DNA of 64,000 nucleotides from Asaia bogorensis_B (GCF_900465315.1 NZ_UBIX01000012.1), one strand, 5' to 3'; counted from the stretch's first letter, positions 26,161 to 35,678 are shown. Numbers and translations are program-made. Notes: generated from the letters alone by a model not told the origin.

Positions 26161-28554
26161 TCAGTTGAAGTGCTTGCGGATCGTGAAGAAAACCATGCGC
26201 GGGGCTGCGGCCTGAAGCGTCTGGAATGTGCCGGACGGATCGGAATTGATAAAGCCGTTGCTGCCTACTGTTGCCACATAGCGCTTGTTGAACAGGTTGG
26301 AGACGTTGATCTGCGTGTCCAGACCGCGGAGCCAGAAATTATGGCTCTTGAAGCGATAGCCGAGATTCAGGTTGAACACGTCATTGGCCGGCACATAGGC
26401 ATCGTTCGTGTAGGTGTAGTAACGACGATCCTGGATCTGCATGAGCACATTGCCCCAGATCTGCCCGTCATCATAGCCGAGCTGCACATTGGCCAGATTG
26501 CGCGGCATGCCGACCACGTTCTTGCCCTTGATGGCGGCCGAGACCTTGCCATCAGCCATCACATCATCCTCGTAGAAGGAATTGTTGAAGGCATAGGAAG
26601 CGAAAATCGACCAGTTGGGCGCGAACTGCCAGTTCACGGCAGTATCGATACCGCGTGAGATCACCCCGCCGACATTCGACAGAACAGAGGCGTTACCCTG
26701 AATACCCACACCCTGCGTCACAGCCAGTAGGCGATTGCCGAATTCGACATAGTAGCCGGTCACGGTCGCCTGGAATGTCTTGGTGTGATAGCGGTAGCCG
26801 AGTTCTTCCGTGTTGGACATTTCGGGCTTCAGCTTGCCCTGAAGTGCCTGGAAACCGGCAACTGTGGTCGAAAACGGCCCTGAGGTCTGGGCGCTATCAA
26901 AGGCAGCCATGTTGCGCGCATAATCCACGAAGATTTCGTGGTTATGGTTGAACCGATAATTCGCACCGACCTGAGGGAGGAAGCCATTGGTGGCGTTGAG
27001 CGAGCCCGAGGGATAAGCCGTGGGCATGGGGGTGCCCAGATAGCTGCCGTTCATGGCGCGTGCCGTGTTGTCCACGATCAGCGACTTGAAGCCGTAATTG
27101 ACCTTCAGCTTCGGTGTAATCTTCCAGGTATCACCCAGATGGACCTGATAGGTTTTGGTGTTGAAGGCACTCTGCCACTGCGTAGCGAAGGCGTTGTCAC
27201 GATACCAGTGGGTCGAGGAGGGCGAGCCATCCAGTGCCAGCGGGTAGAACCGGCGCGCCTGATTGAAATTGTTGTTTTCGAACCAGAAGCCGCCCTCAAT
27301 GGCATGGTTGGCAATCTTGTATGTCAGGCTGCCAATGAAACCGGCACGATGGATATCGTATTCTGTCGTGCGCGTAGAAAGCGGCGAGCCACCGAGCTGT
27401 GCAGGTGTTGCCGTGTAGGGCGTGACCCACACGCCTTCACCTGTGTTGGTGTGGCCATAACCCATGACATAGCCGGAAAGGCGATTATTGACCCGGAAAT
27501 CGAGTTTGCCATAGCCCATGGCATCCTCGCGCAGGCCGCCTGCGTTATAATAGACGGTATCCTGATTTTCGATGCCCTTGGGAAAGGCGGTGCCATTCTG
27601 ATAGGCATAGGCAATCTGCTTCGCGAGGGCATAATTGCCTGTGATATTGTCGAGATTATAGCCGTAGGTCTTGATCTGGGCGAGGGAGAGATCCTGATAG
27701 TCGTTCTCGGCACGCTTGGACCAGTCACCAAAAACAGTCAGTTTCAGGTTATCACCCAATGGCTGCACGTATTTCGCATTGGCCTGGTCCTGGCGCTGCA
27801 CGCCGTCACCCTTCCATTTATTCGCATCCTGATGGTCGTAGGACACGTAGAACTTGCCCCCGCCCTTGAGCAGACCACTATTGATGCGGGCAAAGGTCCG
27901 CCAGGTCGAGGCAGAGCCGATCGTACCGCTGACATCGGCGCCGAACTTGTCTGACGGATCGATGGAGGTGAATTGAAGCGCACCACCGAGGTCGTTGGAT
28001 GCTGCAACGCCCACAGCCCCTGCGCCCTGCGTCAGCGTGGCGGGGCCGTTATTCTCGGTTTGCAAGGCGCGACCGATGGAAAGCCCGTTATCGTTGCCAT
28101 AGGCCAGATTGCCCAGGGGGACGCCATCAAAGGTGAAGCCAAGCCGGCTCTGGTCGAAGCCACGAATGATGATCTGCTGCGACCATTCATAGGAGCCGAG
28201 CGGATCGGACGAGGTGAACATGACACCCGGCAGTTTCGACAGTGCCTTGAACGGGCTCGTACCCGGTGTGTATTCCTGTATCGCCGTGCGGGAGATCGTC
28301 TGTGTTTCGCGGGCCTGACCAGCGCCAAGCACGATGATCGACTCAGGCGATTTTGCCTCGACTGAGGTTTTTGGCGTGACAGCTGTTGGGACTGCACGTC
28401 TGCCGGCTGATTGAAGCTTTCGCGTTTTTTTCGGCTCGGGCTGAGCCGCGTCACGCTGTGCAACCGTACCATTCTGGGCCATCGCTGCGGGGTGCGTTGC
28501 GACAAGCAGGGCCGGAAGGCTGGCCGAGATAATGAGACGATGTCTGAGTTTCAT
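26161..28554 (-). CDS. TonB-dependent receptor paired with phospholipase C
   Basis: 797 residues with signal peptide (cleavage near AAMAQNG, residue 26), a low-complexity linker (~30-70), plug domain ~70-210 (ALSKLPGVMFTSS, IIIRGFDQSRLGFTFDGVPL), and a barrel ending with ...FFTIRKHFN, a terminal aromatic as required for barrel insertion. Substrate unknown. It lies immediately upstream of the phospholipase C gene (17-base gap), so co-expression is near certain; a phosphate-containing ligand or a PLC product is a reasonable guess. The 134-base upstream region is AT-rich and contains several GTCA/GACA half-sites (28598-28622) that faintly resemble PHO-box repeats. No clear Shine-Dalgarno is visible. 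Confidence 0.87.
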   Translation of the reverse strand: MKLRHRLIISASLPALLVATHPAAMAQNGTVAQRDAAQPEPKKTRKLQSAGRRAVPTAVTPKTSVEAKSPESIIVLGAGQARETQTISRTAIQEYTPGTSPFKALSKLPGVMFTSSDPLGSYEWSQQIIIRGFDQSRLGFTFDGVPLGNLAYGNDNGLSIGRALQTENNGPATLTQGAGAVGVAASNDLGGALQFTSIDPSDKFGADVSGTIGSASTWRTFARINSGLLKGGGKFYVSYDHQDANKWKGDGVQRQDQANAKYVQPLGDNLKLTVFGDWSKRAENDYQDLSLAQIKTYGYNLDNITGNYALAKQIAYAYQNGTAFPKGIENQDTVYYNAGGLREDAMGYGKLDFRVNNRLSGYVMGYGHTNTGEGVWVTPYTATPAQLGGSPLSTRTTEYDIHRAGFIGSLTYKIANHAIEGGFWFENNNFNQARRFYPLALDGSPSSTHWYRDNAFATQWQSAFNTKTYQVHLGDTWKITPKLKVNYGFKSLIVDNTARAMNGSYLGTPMPTAYPSGSLNATNGFLPQVGANYRFNHNHEIFVDYARNMAAFDSAQTSGPFSTTVAGFQALQGKLKPEMSNTEELGYRYHTKTFQATVTGYYVEFGNRLLAVTQGVGIQGNASVLSNVGGVISRGIDTAVNWQFAPNWSIFASYAFNNSFYEDDVMADGKVSAAIKGKNVVGMPRNLANVQLGYDDGQIWGNVLMQIQDRRYYTYTNDAYVPANDVFNLNLGYRFKSHNFWLRGLDTQINVSNLFNKRYVATVGSNGFINSDPSGTFQTLQAAAPRMVFFTIRKHFN

Positions 28555-28688
28555 TGAGAGGAGCCGTTTCGTCCGAGAGGGTCACGATGCGGCTGGTCAT
28601 TATCGTGACAGGACGTGTCAAAGTATTATGGTTTTATTAAAATCAAATCGGAAACAAAACATTCATCACTCTGTCATATAGTAAAACT

Positions 28689-29123
28689 CTAAACAGGCCT
28701 CTCTGATCTCGTTCTAAGCGCGCGGGTTGCGGCCAGCGCGAACGCAATTCCCGTGATATAGGCGATAAGGTTGAGCCACGAGAATTGCTGGCCCAGCAGG
28801 AAATGTCCGACACTATTGCGCCGCAACATTTCCAGAGCTTCAGAATGAGCCAGCTTGATACACTCGCTGGCGCCGGCTCCAAGGGCGGCGATAAAAAGCG
28901 CGCGCCTCAAGGATTTCCCACCTGTGAGCAGCAGGGCAAGGAACCAGAACATGGCCCCCCAGAGGATGGATCCACTCCATTTCCTGACAACCAGAGGCAA
29001 GCCAAGAGGGGCAAGGCGGCAAAACAGACCGAGCGTCACGACAAGCAGACACAGCCCCATTGAGTGCAGACGCCCCGGAATCTCATGTCGAGGAGGGAGC
29101 AAACTTTTCTCCGTCGGTCTCAC
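28689..29123 (-). CDS. DUF2809-type small membrane protein
   Basis: 144 residues, four hydrophobic segments. It resembles the DUF2809 family: an RLAPLGLPLVVRKWSGSILWG block at the start and GHFLLGQQFSWLNLIAYITGIA near the end. The function of this family is not established. It begins with GTG overlapping the stop of the DUF817 gene (GTGA), with GGAGG just upstream, so both are translated from one mRNA. The remote VanZ-like look of the final helices is an alternative assignment. Confidence 0.65.
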   Translation of the reverse strand: MRPTEKSLLPPRHEIPGRLHSMGLCLLVVTLGLFCRLAPLGLPLVVRKWSGSILWGAMFWFLALLLTGGKSLRRALFIAALGAGASECIKLAHSEALEMLRRNSVGHFLLGQQFSWLNLIAYITGIAFALAATRALRTRSERPV

Positions 29124-29998
29124 CGCCCTCCTGCCTCCACCGCGTTTGCGAGATGTTGCGGACGATCAGGCCGCAGAAGCAGTGTGACCGTGATGAAGGC
29201 GACGTACAGCAGCAGATACCAGGAAACGAGTTTCTGGGGATGGACGACCCATGTAAAATCACGCTTTGCGTAGAGCCATGTTCCGGTGAAGGTGCCGATA
29301 TTTTCCGCAATCCACAGGGCAACGCTTGAGAAGAAGGCGGCCAGAGGCAAGGGCATGCGCCAGAAAACATCGACGATCCGATAATGGATGACGCAGTGCC
29401 GATAAAGAAGAACGGTCGCGAAAACAAGCAGCCAGCGCAGGTCCGGAAGATAATGGTGCGTGAAGAAATTGGCATAGATGGCAAGCGCCAGGAGCAGTGA
29501 AAGCCTGAAATCCGGATAAGGCTCAAAGCGCATATCGAACAGACGTATGACACGCGCCATGTAACTGCCCACCGAGGCATACATGAAGCCCGAAAAGAGC
29601 GGCACATGAAGGATCTTGAAGAAACCGGGCTCGGGATAGGTCCATGATCCGGCGGACACCTTGAACCACTCCATGGCCGTGCCCGTGATGTGGAAAGCAA
29701 GAATGATCAGGGCTTCTCTTCCGGTTTCAAGCCTGAAGAGAAGAAACAGGATCTGGGTTGCGATGGCGAACAGGAAAAGCGCGTCGTAACGGGTAATCGC
29801 CCAATATGGTGACCAGACCCAGTGTGAGACCAGAATGGCCGCCAGCATCAGCCCGCCAAACAGGCAGGCCCAGCCCTGCTTGAGGACGAAGAGAACAAAC
29901 AGACCTGAGAAGCCGTGTAGATACCGTCTGACCACACGCCCGAGTTTGTGCTCGAGATTGACTGTAGCGCTGGTATGGGGCTGGGACGGGGCGTTCAT
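29120..29998 (-). CDS. DUF817 family integral membrane protein
   Basis: 292 residues from ATG 29998, which has AAGGAG 7 bases upstream; the open frame back to 30073 has no such site. Eight or so hydrophobic segments; family-like blocks FVLKQGWACLFGG, EWFKVSAGSWTYPEPGF, HVPLFSGFMYASVGSY and ENIGTFTGTWLY. No biochemical function is known for DUF817. It is coupled to the DUF2809 gene and lies between a phospholipase/receptor pair and a heme receptor, all on the minus strand; the 102-base gap to the heme receptor leaves room for co-transcription. Confidence 0.75.
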   Translation of the reverse strand: MNAPSQPHTSATVNLEHKLGRVVRRYLHGFSGLFVLFVLKQGWACLFGGLMLAAILVSHWVWSPYWAITRYDALFLFAIATQILFLLFRLETGREALIILAFHITGTAMEWFKVSAGSWTYPEPGFFKILHVPLFSGFMYASVGSYMARVIRLFDMRFEPYPDFRLSLLLALAIYANFFTHHYLPDLRWLLVFATVLLYRHCVIHYRIVDVFWRMPLPLAAFFSSVALWIAENIGTFTGTWLYAKRDFTWVVHPQKLVSWYLLLYVAFITVTLLLRPDRPQHLANAVEAGGR

Positions 29999-30100
29999 GG
30001 CGCGGCTCCTTGTCGTTTGCCGCGCCATTGCCGCACCCCGTGTCCAAAGGCAAGAGGCCCGTCTGTCGCTCACGATACGCAGGGAGAAAGGCTGCTGCGC

Positions 30101-32383
30101 TCAGCGGGAGAGAGCGAAATTCAGCCCCCCCATGACGGTCAGGCCTTGGTTGGGAATGGTCGAGATCTGGCTCGTGTAATACCGACGATTGGTGATGTTG
30201 TCGGCATTGATGAAAGCCTGGATCTGATGGGTGATCTGGTAAGAACCGAACATGTCGAACACCACATAACCGCCCTGCTTGGGGTAGAGCGCCGTGCTGC
30301 TTGAGGGCCTGCCCAGCGTTTGGGTGGCGGCCCGGATACGGGCACCGAGCGAGAGCTTGTTGTCGAAAAGATGCAGCCCGACGGTACCCGCCAGGACCGA
30401 ACGTGGGGGCGTGGTGAGCATCGCGCCGAAGCCGGTGTAATCGGCGCGCGGCAGCTTTGTGGTCGTATTGGTGTAGGACAGCGTTGCAAAGACCAGGCGG
30501 TTATCGTAGCGCGCCTGCCCCTCGAAGCCGTGCGTGAAGGTGTTACCCGCCATGTTCTGGTAGAAATACCCGTAGGTCGGGATATACGAGCCAGCCGCCG
30601 GACGTCCGATCACACGCGTCTGGGCGATATAGTTCTTGATGCGCGTGTCGAAATAATCGCCATCGAATGTCACCTTGTCGCCATCCGTCAGCACGTCACG
30701 ATAATGCAGCTTGGCACCAATTTCCCAGCCATAGGTCTGCTCAGGCGCGAGATTGGGGTTGGGAATGAATTTGAGGAAGCCGAGGCCCGGATGCGAGCTG
30801 GCCATGAACATCTCGGTGACGGCGGGCGGACGAAAACCGAGACCGTAGCTGCCATAAAGCTGCAGGCCATGCACCGGCGTGACAGCCAATGTCACCTTGG
30901 GATTGACGGCATCGGCGCCCCGAGAGGCGCTGAAGGCACCTGCATTGACTGACGTGAAGCCTGAGGCCTCATTAACCCCGCTGCCAGAGGCATGATAGGT
31001 GTCGTAACGAAGGGCACCCGTCAGCTGCACGATCTTCCAGTTCAGGGCGAGCTGGGTGAAGGCACTGCCAACCCCGCGCCCGCCTGAGGGGGTGGACCCC
31101 TCATAGCCGGTCTGGTCCTTCGTCTTGACGGAGTCATGATAGTACTCGCCGCCATAATTGAGCGAGGCGAGCACGGGGCCAAGTGGGAATTGCGAGGTGT
31201 TGTCCGCCTCGAAGCCCAGCGTGGTCAGGTTGTATTTCGTCAGATTGGCCGCGGCGAGGGTGATGGCGCGGTAGGCCGGCATGGCATTGTCCAGCCCGGT
31301 GGAGACCACATAGCCCTTGACGTGCAGCGAGATGAGTTTGTTGTCGTGCGGTGTGAAGCGATACTCCAGATTGCCCTGGTTGTTCTGTATCTTGTTGCCC
31401 GCATAGATGCCTTCGGTGCCCTGTCCGAATTCATTGTGATAGATCACTGTCCCCAGGGTCAGGCTCTGGTCCATGCCAGGCTTGATGTCGATCTTGAACA
31501 GGCCGGACTGCATACGCTGGTAGGTATCGGGAATACGCGTGCCGGCGCCATCCTCGTAATCGCCCGAGCTGCGCATGCTGAAGGCTGCGGCCAGACCCAG
31601 CCAGGGGCGCACCCTGACACCCGCGCCGACCACGCCCGAACCATCATAATTATTGGTGCCGCCCAGTGCGCGCGCCATCACACCGTAGCGTTTGCCTGAA
31701 TCGACCAGATCATCAACGCCCAGCGTGTGCATGTTCACAACGCCTGCGATGGCACCCGCACCATCAGCGGTCGAGACCGTGCCACGAGAGACATCCAGCC
31801 CCGCGAGCAGAGCCGGGTCGACATAGACACTGCCATTCGCGCCGTGGCTGCTGGTCTGGAAGTCCTGCCTTGCGCCATCCACCATGACATTCACACGACC
31901 GAAATCCTGCATGCCGCGTATGGAAATCGCGAGGGAGGGGGAGCCATCATTCTGGAAATAGACGCCCGGCAGCCCGGTGAGGATCATGTAGGGCTCGGTA
32001 GGGGCGACACGGAGCATGTCATTACGGGTCAGTGTTGAGCTCGCCTGCGGCACGGCGATTTCGTTCGTTCCGTGAACCTTCACACTCGGCAGGGTGATCT
32101 CGTTGCCGTTGCTGCGGGTTACGGTGCCGGACCGTGCTTCTGCGCGCGCCAGTTGCGTGGCTCCGGTCGCGGTCGTTGTGCTCGCTGCCGCACGCGCTGA
32201 TGGGGGAGAGGCGTGTGCGCTGCCAGTCGGCGTGTGCTGGTTTTGCACGTTCTGGGGCGCGTGAGGTCCCAGATCCCGACCGGTAGACGGGGCATTGCCT
32301 GTCTGGGCGCGTGCCTGAACCGGAGCGAGGGTGATCAGGGCGAGTGACGTCGAAAGAGAAAGTACCCGGCGGGTAGTGATCAT
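30101..32383 (-). CDS. TonB-dependent heme/hemoglobin receptor
   Basis: 760 residues from ATG 32383 (MITTRRVL; CAGGG 8 bases upstream); the longer open frame starts inside the Fur-like operator and is rejected. The signal peptide ends near ARAQTGN. Plug domain ~100-230 (ILTGLPGVYFQNDG, ISIRGMQDFGRVNVMVDGAR). The barrel carries the NPNLAPEQTYGWEIG block of the hemoglobin/transferrin receptor class and ends ...MGGLNFALSR. It is divergent from hmuTUV with a shared 157-base control region, so it is almost certainly the heme receptor feeding that transporter. Confidence 0.87.
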   Translation of the reverse strand: MITTRRVLSLSTSLALITLAPVQARAQTGNAPSTGRDLGPHAPQNVQNQHTPTGSAHASPPSARAAASTTTATGATQLARAEARSGTVTRSNGNEITLPSVKVHGTNEIAVPQASSTLTRNDMLRVAPTEPYMILTGLPGVYFQNDGSPSLAISIRGMQDFGRVNVMVDGARQDFQTSSHGANGSVYVDPALLAGLDVSRGTVSTADGAGAIAGVVNMHTLGVDDLVDSGKRYGVMARALGGTNNYDGSGVVGAGVRVRPWLGLAAAFSMRSSGDYEDGAGTRIPDTYQRMQSGLFKIDIKPGMDQSLTLGTVIYHNEFGQGTEGIYAGNKIQNNQGNLEYRFTPHDNKLISLHVKGYVVSTGLDNAMPAYRAITLAAANLTKYNLTTLGFEADNTSQFPLGPVLASLNYGGEYYHDSVKTKDQTGYEGSTPSGGRGVGSAFTQLALNWKIVQLTGALRYDTYHASGSGVNEASGFTSVNAGAFSASRGADAVNPKVTLAVTPVHGLQLYGSYGLGFRPPAVTEMFMASSHPGLGFLKFIPNPNLAPEQTYGWEIGAKLHYRDVLTDGDKVTFDGDYFDTRIKNYIAQTRVIGRPAAGSYIPTYGYFYQNMAGNTFTHGFEGQARYDNRLVFATLSYTNTTTKLPRADYTGFGAMLTTPPRSVLAGTVGLHLFDNKLSLGARIRAATQTLGRPSSSTALYPKQGGYVVFDMFGSYQITHQIQAFINADNITNRRYYTSQISTIPNQGLTVMGGLNFALSR

Positions 32384-32414
32384 GGCGTTGGCCCTGCGAG
32401 TCGGTGAATGATGT

Positions 32415-32442
32415 TGCGAACGGTTATTGAGAATGACTCGCA
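32415..32442. promoter_or_regulatory. Fur-box-like operator between heme receptor and hmuT
   Basis: TGCGA (32415-32419) and TCGCA (32438-32442) form outer inverted arms around GGTTATTGAGAATGAC, which resembles the iron-regulator consensus (ATTGAGAATGA blocks of Fur sites). It sits in the 157-base divergent region, 32 bases before the receptor start and 99 before hmuT, so one site could control both. Whether Fur or another iron regulator binds cannot be told from sequence alone. Confidence 0.55.
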
Positions 32443-32540
32443 CTTGCAAGACGTAAAAACATCCTTTAAATCACCGCTCCATCGGGTGAGGGAAACCGGT
32501 CACACAGCCCCCATGTCCCCGCAGAAAAGGGTCAGGAACC

Positions 32541-33473
32541 ATGAGCATCAGGTTGTTTGGACGGCGTCAGTTCGGGCTCTCGGCATTGGCAACAGGCGTT
32601 TCCGGAGCCACTTCGCGCGCTGCGCGGGCCGGTGAGGCCCGCCCCATACGCGTGGAGGATTGCCGCGGTCGTCATGTCACGCTGGGCACGATGGAGCGCA
32701 TGGTTTCCATCGGTGGCACGATTACCGAGACGCTTTATGCGCTGGGTGTCGGAGAGCGGATCATCGGGGTCGATATCACCTCGACCTACCCGGTTGCAGC
32801 CCTGCGCGAAAAGAAATCGGTCGGTTATATGCGGCAGCTCTCATCGGAAGGGGTCTTGTCCCTACGGCCCGATCTGGTGCTCGCGATGAATGATTCCGGG
32901 CCGCCCAACGCGCTCGACCAGCTTATGGAATCACCTGTCCCGATCGTTATGATCGATGCAACGCCATCTCTTGAAGGTGTGAAAAACCGTATCCTGACGC
33001 TCTCGCGCATCGTGGGTGCCGAGGAGCAGGGGGCGTCGATGGTGGTGCGTTTCGACAACCAGCTGCGCACGCTCAAGGCATGGAAAGAACTGCACCCCAA
33101 AAAGGCCCGCGTGCTGTTTGTCATGCGTGTGGTCAACGGGCGACCGATGGCTGCTGGAATCGGGACGGCGGCCGATGCCATCATAACGCTGGCGGGCGGT
33201 ATCAACGCTGGAAGCGGCATGCAGGGCTACAAGGCGCTGGAGCGTGAAGCCCTGATCGGGCTGCAACCGGACGTCATTCTCATGATGAGTCAGGGCGGGC
33301 AGTCCATGCGGGATGCCCTCCTTGCGGATGAGGCCGTCAAACTCACGCCCGCCGGGCAAAAAGGGGCGATTATCGACATGGAGGGCGAGAAGCTTCTTGG
33401 CTTCGGGCCGCGTACTGCCGAAGTCGCGCTTGAACTGGCGCAGCAAGTTGCCCGCCTTACGTTGCCTGCATGA
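32541..33473 (+). CDS. hmuT: Hemin ABC transporter periplasmic binding protein HmuT
   Basis: 310 residues. N-terminal export signal (RRQFGLSALATGVSG, RR-containing, possibly Tat) with cleavage near ARAGEA. The binding-protein fold begins with RPIRVEDCRGRHVTLG and GGTITETLYALGVGERIIGVD, and continues with VGYMRQLSSEGVLSLRPDLVL, the pattern of HmuT/ChuT heme carriers. It hands heme from the outer-membrane receptor to HmuUV. A CAGGA lies just before ATG. It ends in an ATGA overlap with hmuU. Confidence 0.92.
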   Translation: MSIRLFGRRQFGLSALATGVSGATSRAARAGEARPIRVEDCRGRHVTLGTMERMVSIGGTITETLYALGVGERIIGVDITSTYPVAALREKKSVGYMRQLSSEGVLSLRPDLVLAMNDSGPPNALDQLMESPVPIVMIDATPSLEGVKNRILTLSRIVGAEEQGASMVVRFDNQLRTLKAWKELHPKKARVLFVMRVVNGRPMAAGIGTAADAIITLAGGINAGSGMQGYKALEREALIGLQPDVILMMSQGGQSMRDALLADEAVKLTPAGQKGAIIDMEGEKLLGFGPRTAEVALELAQQVARLTLPA

Positions 33474-34486
33474 ATGTACGACGCCTCAATCCGGTGTCGG
33501 CCTTCGTCCTGCTGGGGCTCGGGCTCGTGTCGAGCTTTCTTCTCGCTCTGGCCTCTGGCGCGACCGGTTTCGGCTTTTCACCCCACGGCCTGAGCGATCC
33601 GCAGGTCATGCGGCTTGTCGTCATGGGCATCCGTCTGCCGCGTATCGTTCTGGCCACCCTTGTCGGGGCGGGGCTCGGGGCGGCGGGGGCGGTCATGCAG
33701 GGCATGTTCCGCAACCCGCTGGCCGATCCCGGCCTCATTGGTGTGTCGTCAGGTGCAGCACTGGGAGCGACGCTGATGATCGTTCAGGGCACGCTGTGGT
33801 TTGGTGACACCGTTCTCGCCCATTGGGGCATTCCGGCCGGTGGCATGATGGGTGCCTGCGTGATGACTGCCGGGCTTCAGGCCTTTGCAACGCGTCAGGG
33901 GCGTGTTTCGACCAGTCGTCTCGTTCTTGCAGGTGTGGCACTCGGCGCTCTCGCCTCGTCCGCGACCGGCATCCTGCTTTACCGGGCCAATGATACGGCA
34001 TTGCGGGATCTGACCTTCTGGACGATGGGCAGTCTCTCTGGCGTACGCTGGCCCGAGATCGAGATTCTGGCGCCGCTCACCATTGTCTCTCTTCTGATGC
34101 TCTGGGCGCTCTCACGACCGCTCAACCTGCTGCTGGCCGGTGAGGAGAATGCCGCGCTCATGGGGTGCCATGTGCGGCGGGTAAAATATCTCTGTCTGTT
34201 CGCCGTTACGCTTGCAGTGGGGCCGGCCGTATCCTTTTCAGGCGTGATCGGGTTTGTGGGGGTGATCGTGCCTCATCTTGTCCGTCTCGCAAGCGGGCCC
34301 GACCATCGGATCCTTATTCCGGCCAGTGCCATGCTTGGCGCCATTCTGCTGGTTCTGTCCGACACGTTGGCCCGAATCATTGCGCCCCCTTCCGATGTGC
34401 CGGTTGGCATTATCACGGCGGCGCTGGGTGCGCCCGTTTTCATCTGGCTTCTGATGCGCAGCAGTGATCAGGAAATTCCGGCATGA
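33470..34486 (+). CDS. hmuU: Hemin ABC transporter permease HmuU
   Basis: 338 residues, FecCD/BtuC-type permease with about ten membrane segments. Characteristic blocks: RLPRIVLATLVGAGLGAAGA, MQGMFRNPLADPGLIGVSSG, WTMGSLSG, and the late FSGVIGFVGVIVPHLVRL that contacts the ATPase. It is coupled by ATGA overlaps on both sides to hmuT and hmuV. Confidence 0.93.
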   Translation: MNVRRLNPVSAFVLLGLGLVSSFLLALASGATGFGFSPHGLSDPQVMRLVVMGIRLPRIVLATLVGAGLGAAGAVMQGMFRNPLADPGLIGVSSGAALGATLMIVQGTLWFGDTVLAHWGIPAGGMMGACVMTAGLQAFATRQGRVSTSRLVLAGVALGALASSATGILLYRANDTALRDLTFWTMGSLSGVRWPEIEILAPLTIVSLLMLWALSRPLNLLLAGEENAALMGCHVRRVKYLCLFAVTLAVGPAVSFSGVIGFVGVIVPHLVRLASGPDHRILIPASAMLGAILLVLSDTLARIIAPPSDVPVGIITAALGAPVFIWLLMRSSDQEIPA

Positions 34487-35310
34487 GCTTGATGCTCGAT
34501 AACGTCTCTGTCGTTCATGACGGGCGTTCGTTGCTCGATGGCGTGTCTCTCACGCTCTCGCCGGGTGAGATGATTGCGGTGATTGGGCCCAACGGGGCGG
34601 GCAAGACGACGTTCATGCGCGTTGCTGCCGGATTGCTCACGCCGAGTTCGGGCCGTGTCACGCTCGATGGCACGCCGCTCCATCGTTTCTCTCCCGCCCG
34701 TCTCGCTGCCCGACGCGCCATGCTGACGCAGGACCAGAGCCTTGATGCCCGCTTTTCGGTTGTTGAACTGGTGAGGTTCGGTGTCCAGGCCCGGGGCCCG
34801 TCTCGCGTGAGCCTCGACGCGCTCGTTGCCCGGACCCTAGAGGAAGTCGGTCTGGCTGCGTTCAGTGAGCGTGACATCACCAGTCTTTCGGGTGGAGAGC
34901 GTCAACGCGCGCATCTTGCCCGTATTCTGGTGCAGCTGCGCTGGCATGGTCATGAAGGATACCTGTTGCTGGACGAGCCCGTTTCAGCACAGGATATCGC
35001 TCGTCAGAGGCAGGTTCTGTCTCTCGCGCGGGCGTATACGAGCAAGAACGGCATGTTCCATGACGGAAAGGCTGCAGGCAATGGCTGTCTCGCCATCTTG
35101 CACGATCTGAACTGGGCCGCCGCTTTTGCCGACAGGGTTGTGGTGCTTGCACGAGGGCGGATTTACGACGCCGGCCCTCCTGAGGACGTCATAACACCTT
35201 CCATGCTTCGGGACGTATTCGGTCTGACCGATGTCGTTCCGGGGTGCCATCGTGAGACAGGGCGGCCATTTCTGCTGCCGCATGATCTCGTTTCGCCCCG
35301 TTCCTCATGA
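34483..35310 (+). CDS. hmuV: Hemin ABC transporter ATPase HmuV
   Basis: 275 residues. Walker A GPNGAGKTT, signature LSGGERQRAHLAR, Walker B YLLLDEPVSAQD and switch LHDLNWAAAFAD. Length and the AILHDLN block fit HmuV/FecE rather than a general importer ATPase. A slight insertion after the Walker B (TSKNGMFHDGKAAGNG) is seen in heme-importer ATPases. It drives heme import with HmuU and overlaps the next gene by ATGA. Confidence 0.93.
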   Translation: MSLMLDNVSVVHDGRSLLDGVSLTLSPGEMIAVIGPNGAGKTTFMRVAAGLLTPSSGRVTLDGTPLHRFSPARLAARRAMLTQDQSLDARFSVVELVRFGVQARGPSRVSLDALVARTLEEVGLAAFSERDITSLSGGERQRAHLARILVQLRWHGHEGYLLLDEPVSAQDIARQRQVLSLARAYTSKNGMFHDGKAAGNGCLAILHDLNWAAAFADRVVVLARGRIYDAGPPEDVITPSMLRDVFGLTDVVPGCHRETGRPFLLPHDLVSPRSS

Positions 35311-35657
35311 GTAATATCAATAAGATTGTGAAAGTATCGTCGATGTATATCGCCATGAACAGGTTTCAGGTCCTGCCCGAGAGCGAGGAGGCCTTTCGCC
35401 AGCGCTGGCTCGATCGTGAGGTCCTGCTGACGACTGTGCCAGGCTTTGTCTCGTTCTCGCTGCTGCGGGGGCCGGTCAAGGATGACCATATTCTCTGGTC
35501 ATCCCACACCATCTGGTCATCCGAGCAGGCATTTCGTGACTGGACTCAGTCCGAACAGTTCCGCAAGGCGCATGCTGGTGCGGGTGGCAACAAGCCCCTG
35601 ACGCTGGGGCCGCCGGTGTTCGAGGGCTTCGAGGTCGTCCAGCATATCGATAACTGA
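35307..35657 (+). CDS. Heme-degrading monooxygenase, IsdG/HmoA-like (ABM domain)
   Basis: 116 residues, a single ferredoxin-like antibiotic-biosynthesis-monooxygenase domain. The catalytic residues of the IsdG/HmoA class can be placed: Asn in AMNRFQV, Trp in FRDWTQSE and His in RKAHAG; VPGFVSFSLLRG is also typical. Such enzymes open the heme ring to free iron. Its ATGA coupling to hmuV makes cytoplasmic heme breakdown the likely role, replacing the HmuS/HemS or HO enzymes common elsewhere. ATG 35343 is a possible downstream start. Confidence 0.85.
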   Translation: MSNINKIVKVSSMYIAMNRFQVLPESEEAFRQRWLDREVLLTTVPGFVSFSLLRGPVKDDHILWSSHTIWSSEQAFRDWTQSEQFRKAHAGAGGNKPLTLGPPVFEGFEVVQHIDN

Positions 35658-35678
35658 AACTGATGCCTCCGGGCAAAA

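Noticed and set aside
26938..27954. Plus-strand open frame of 338 codons over the PLC-linked TonB receptor
   Set aside because: Antisense shadow; the receptor reading has signal peptide, plug and barrel.
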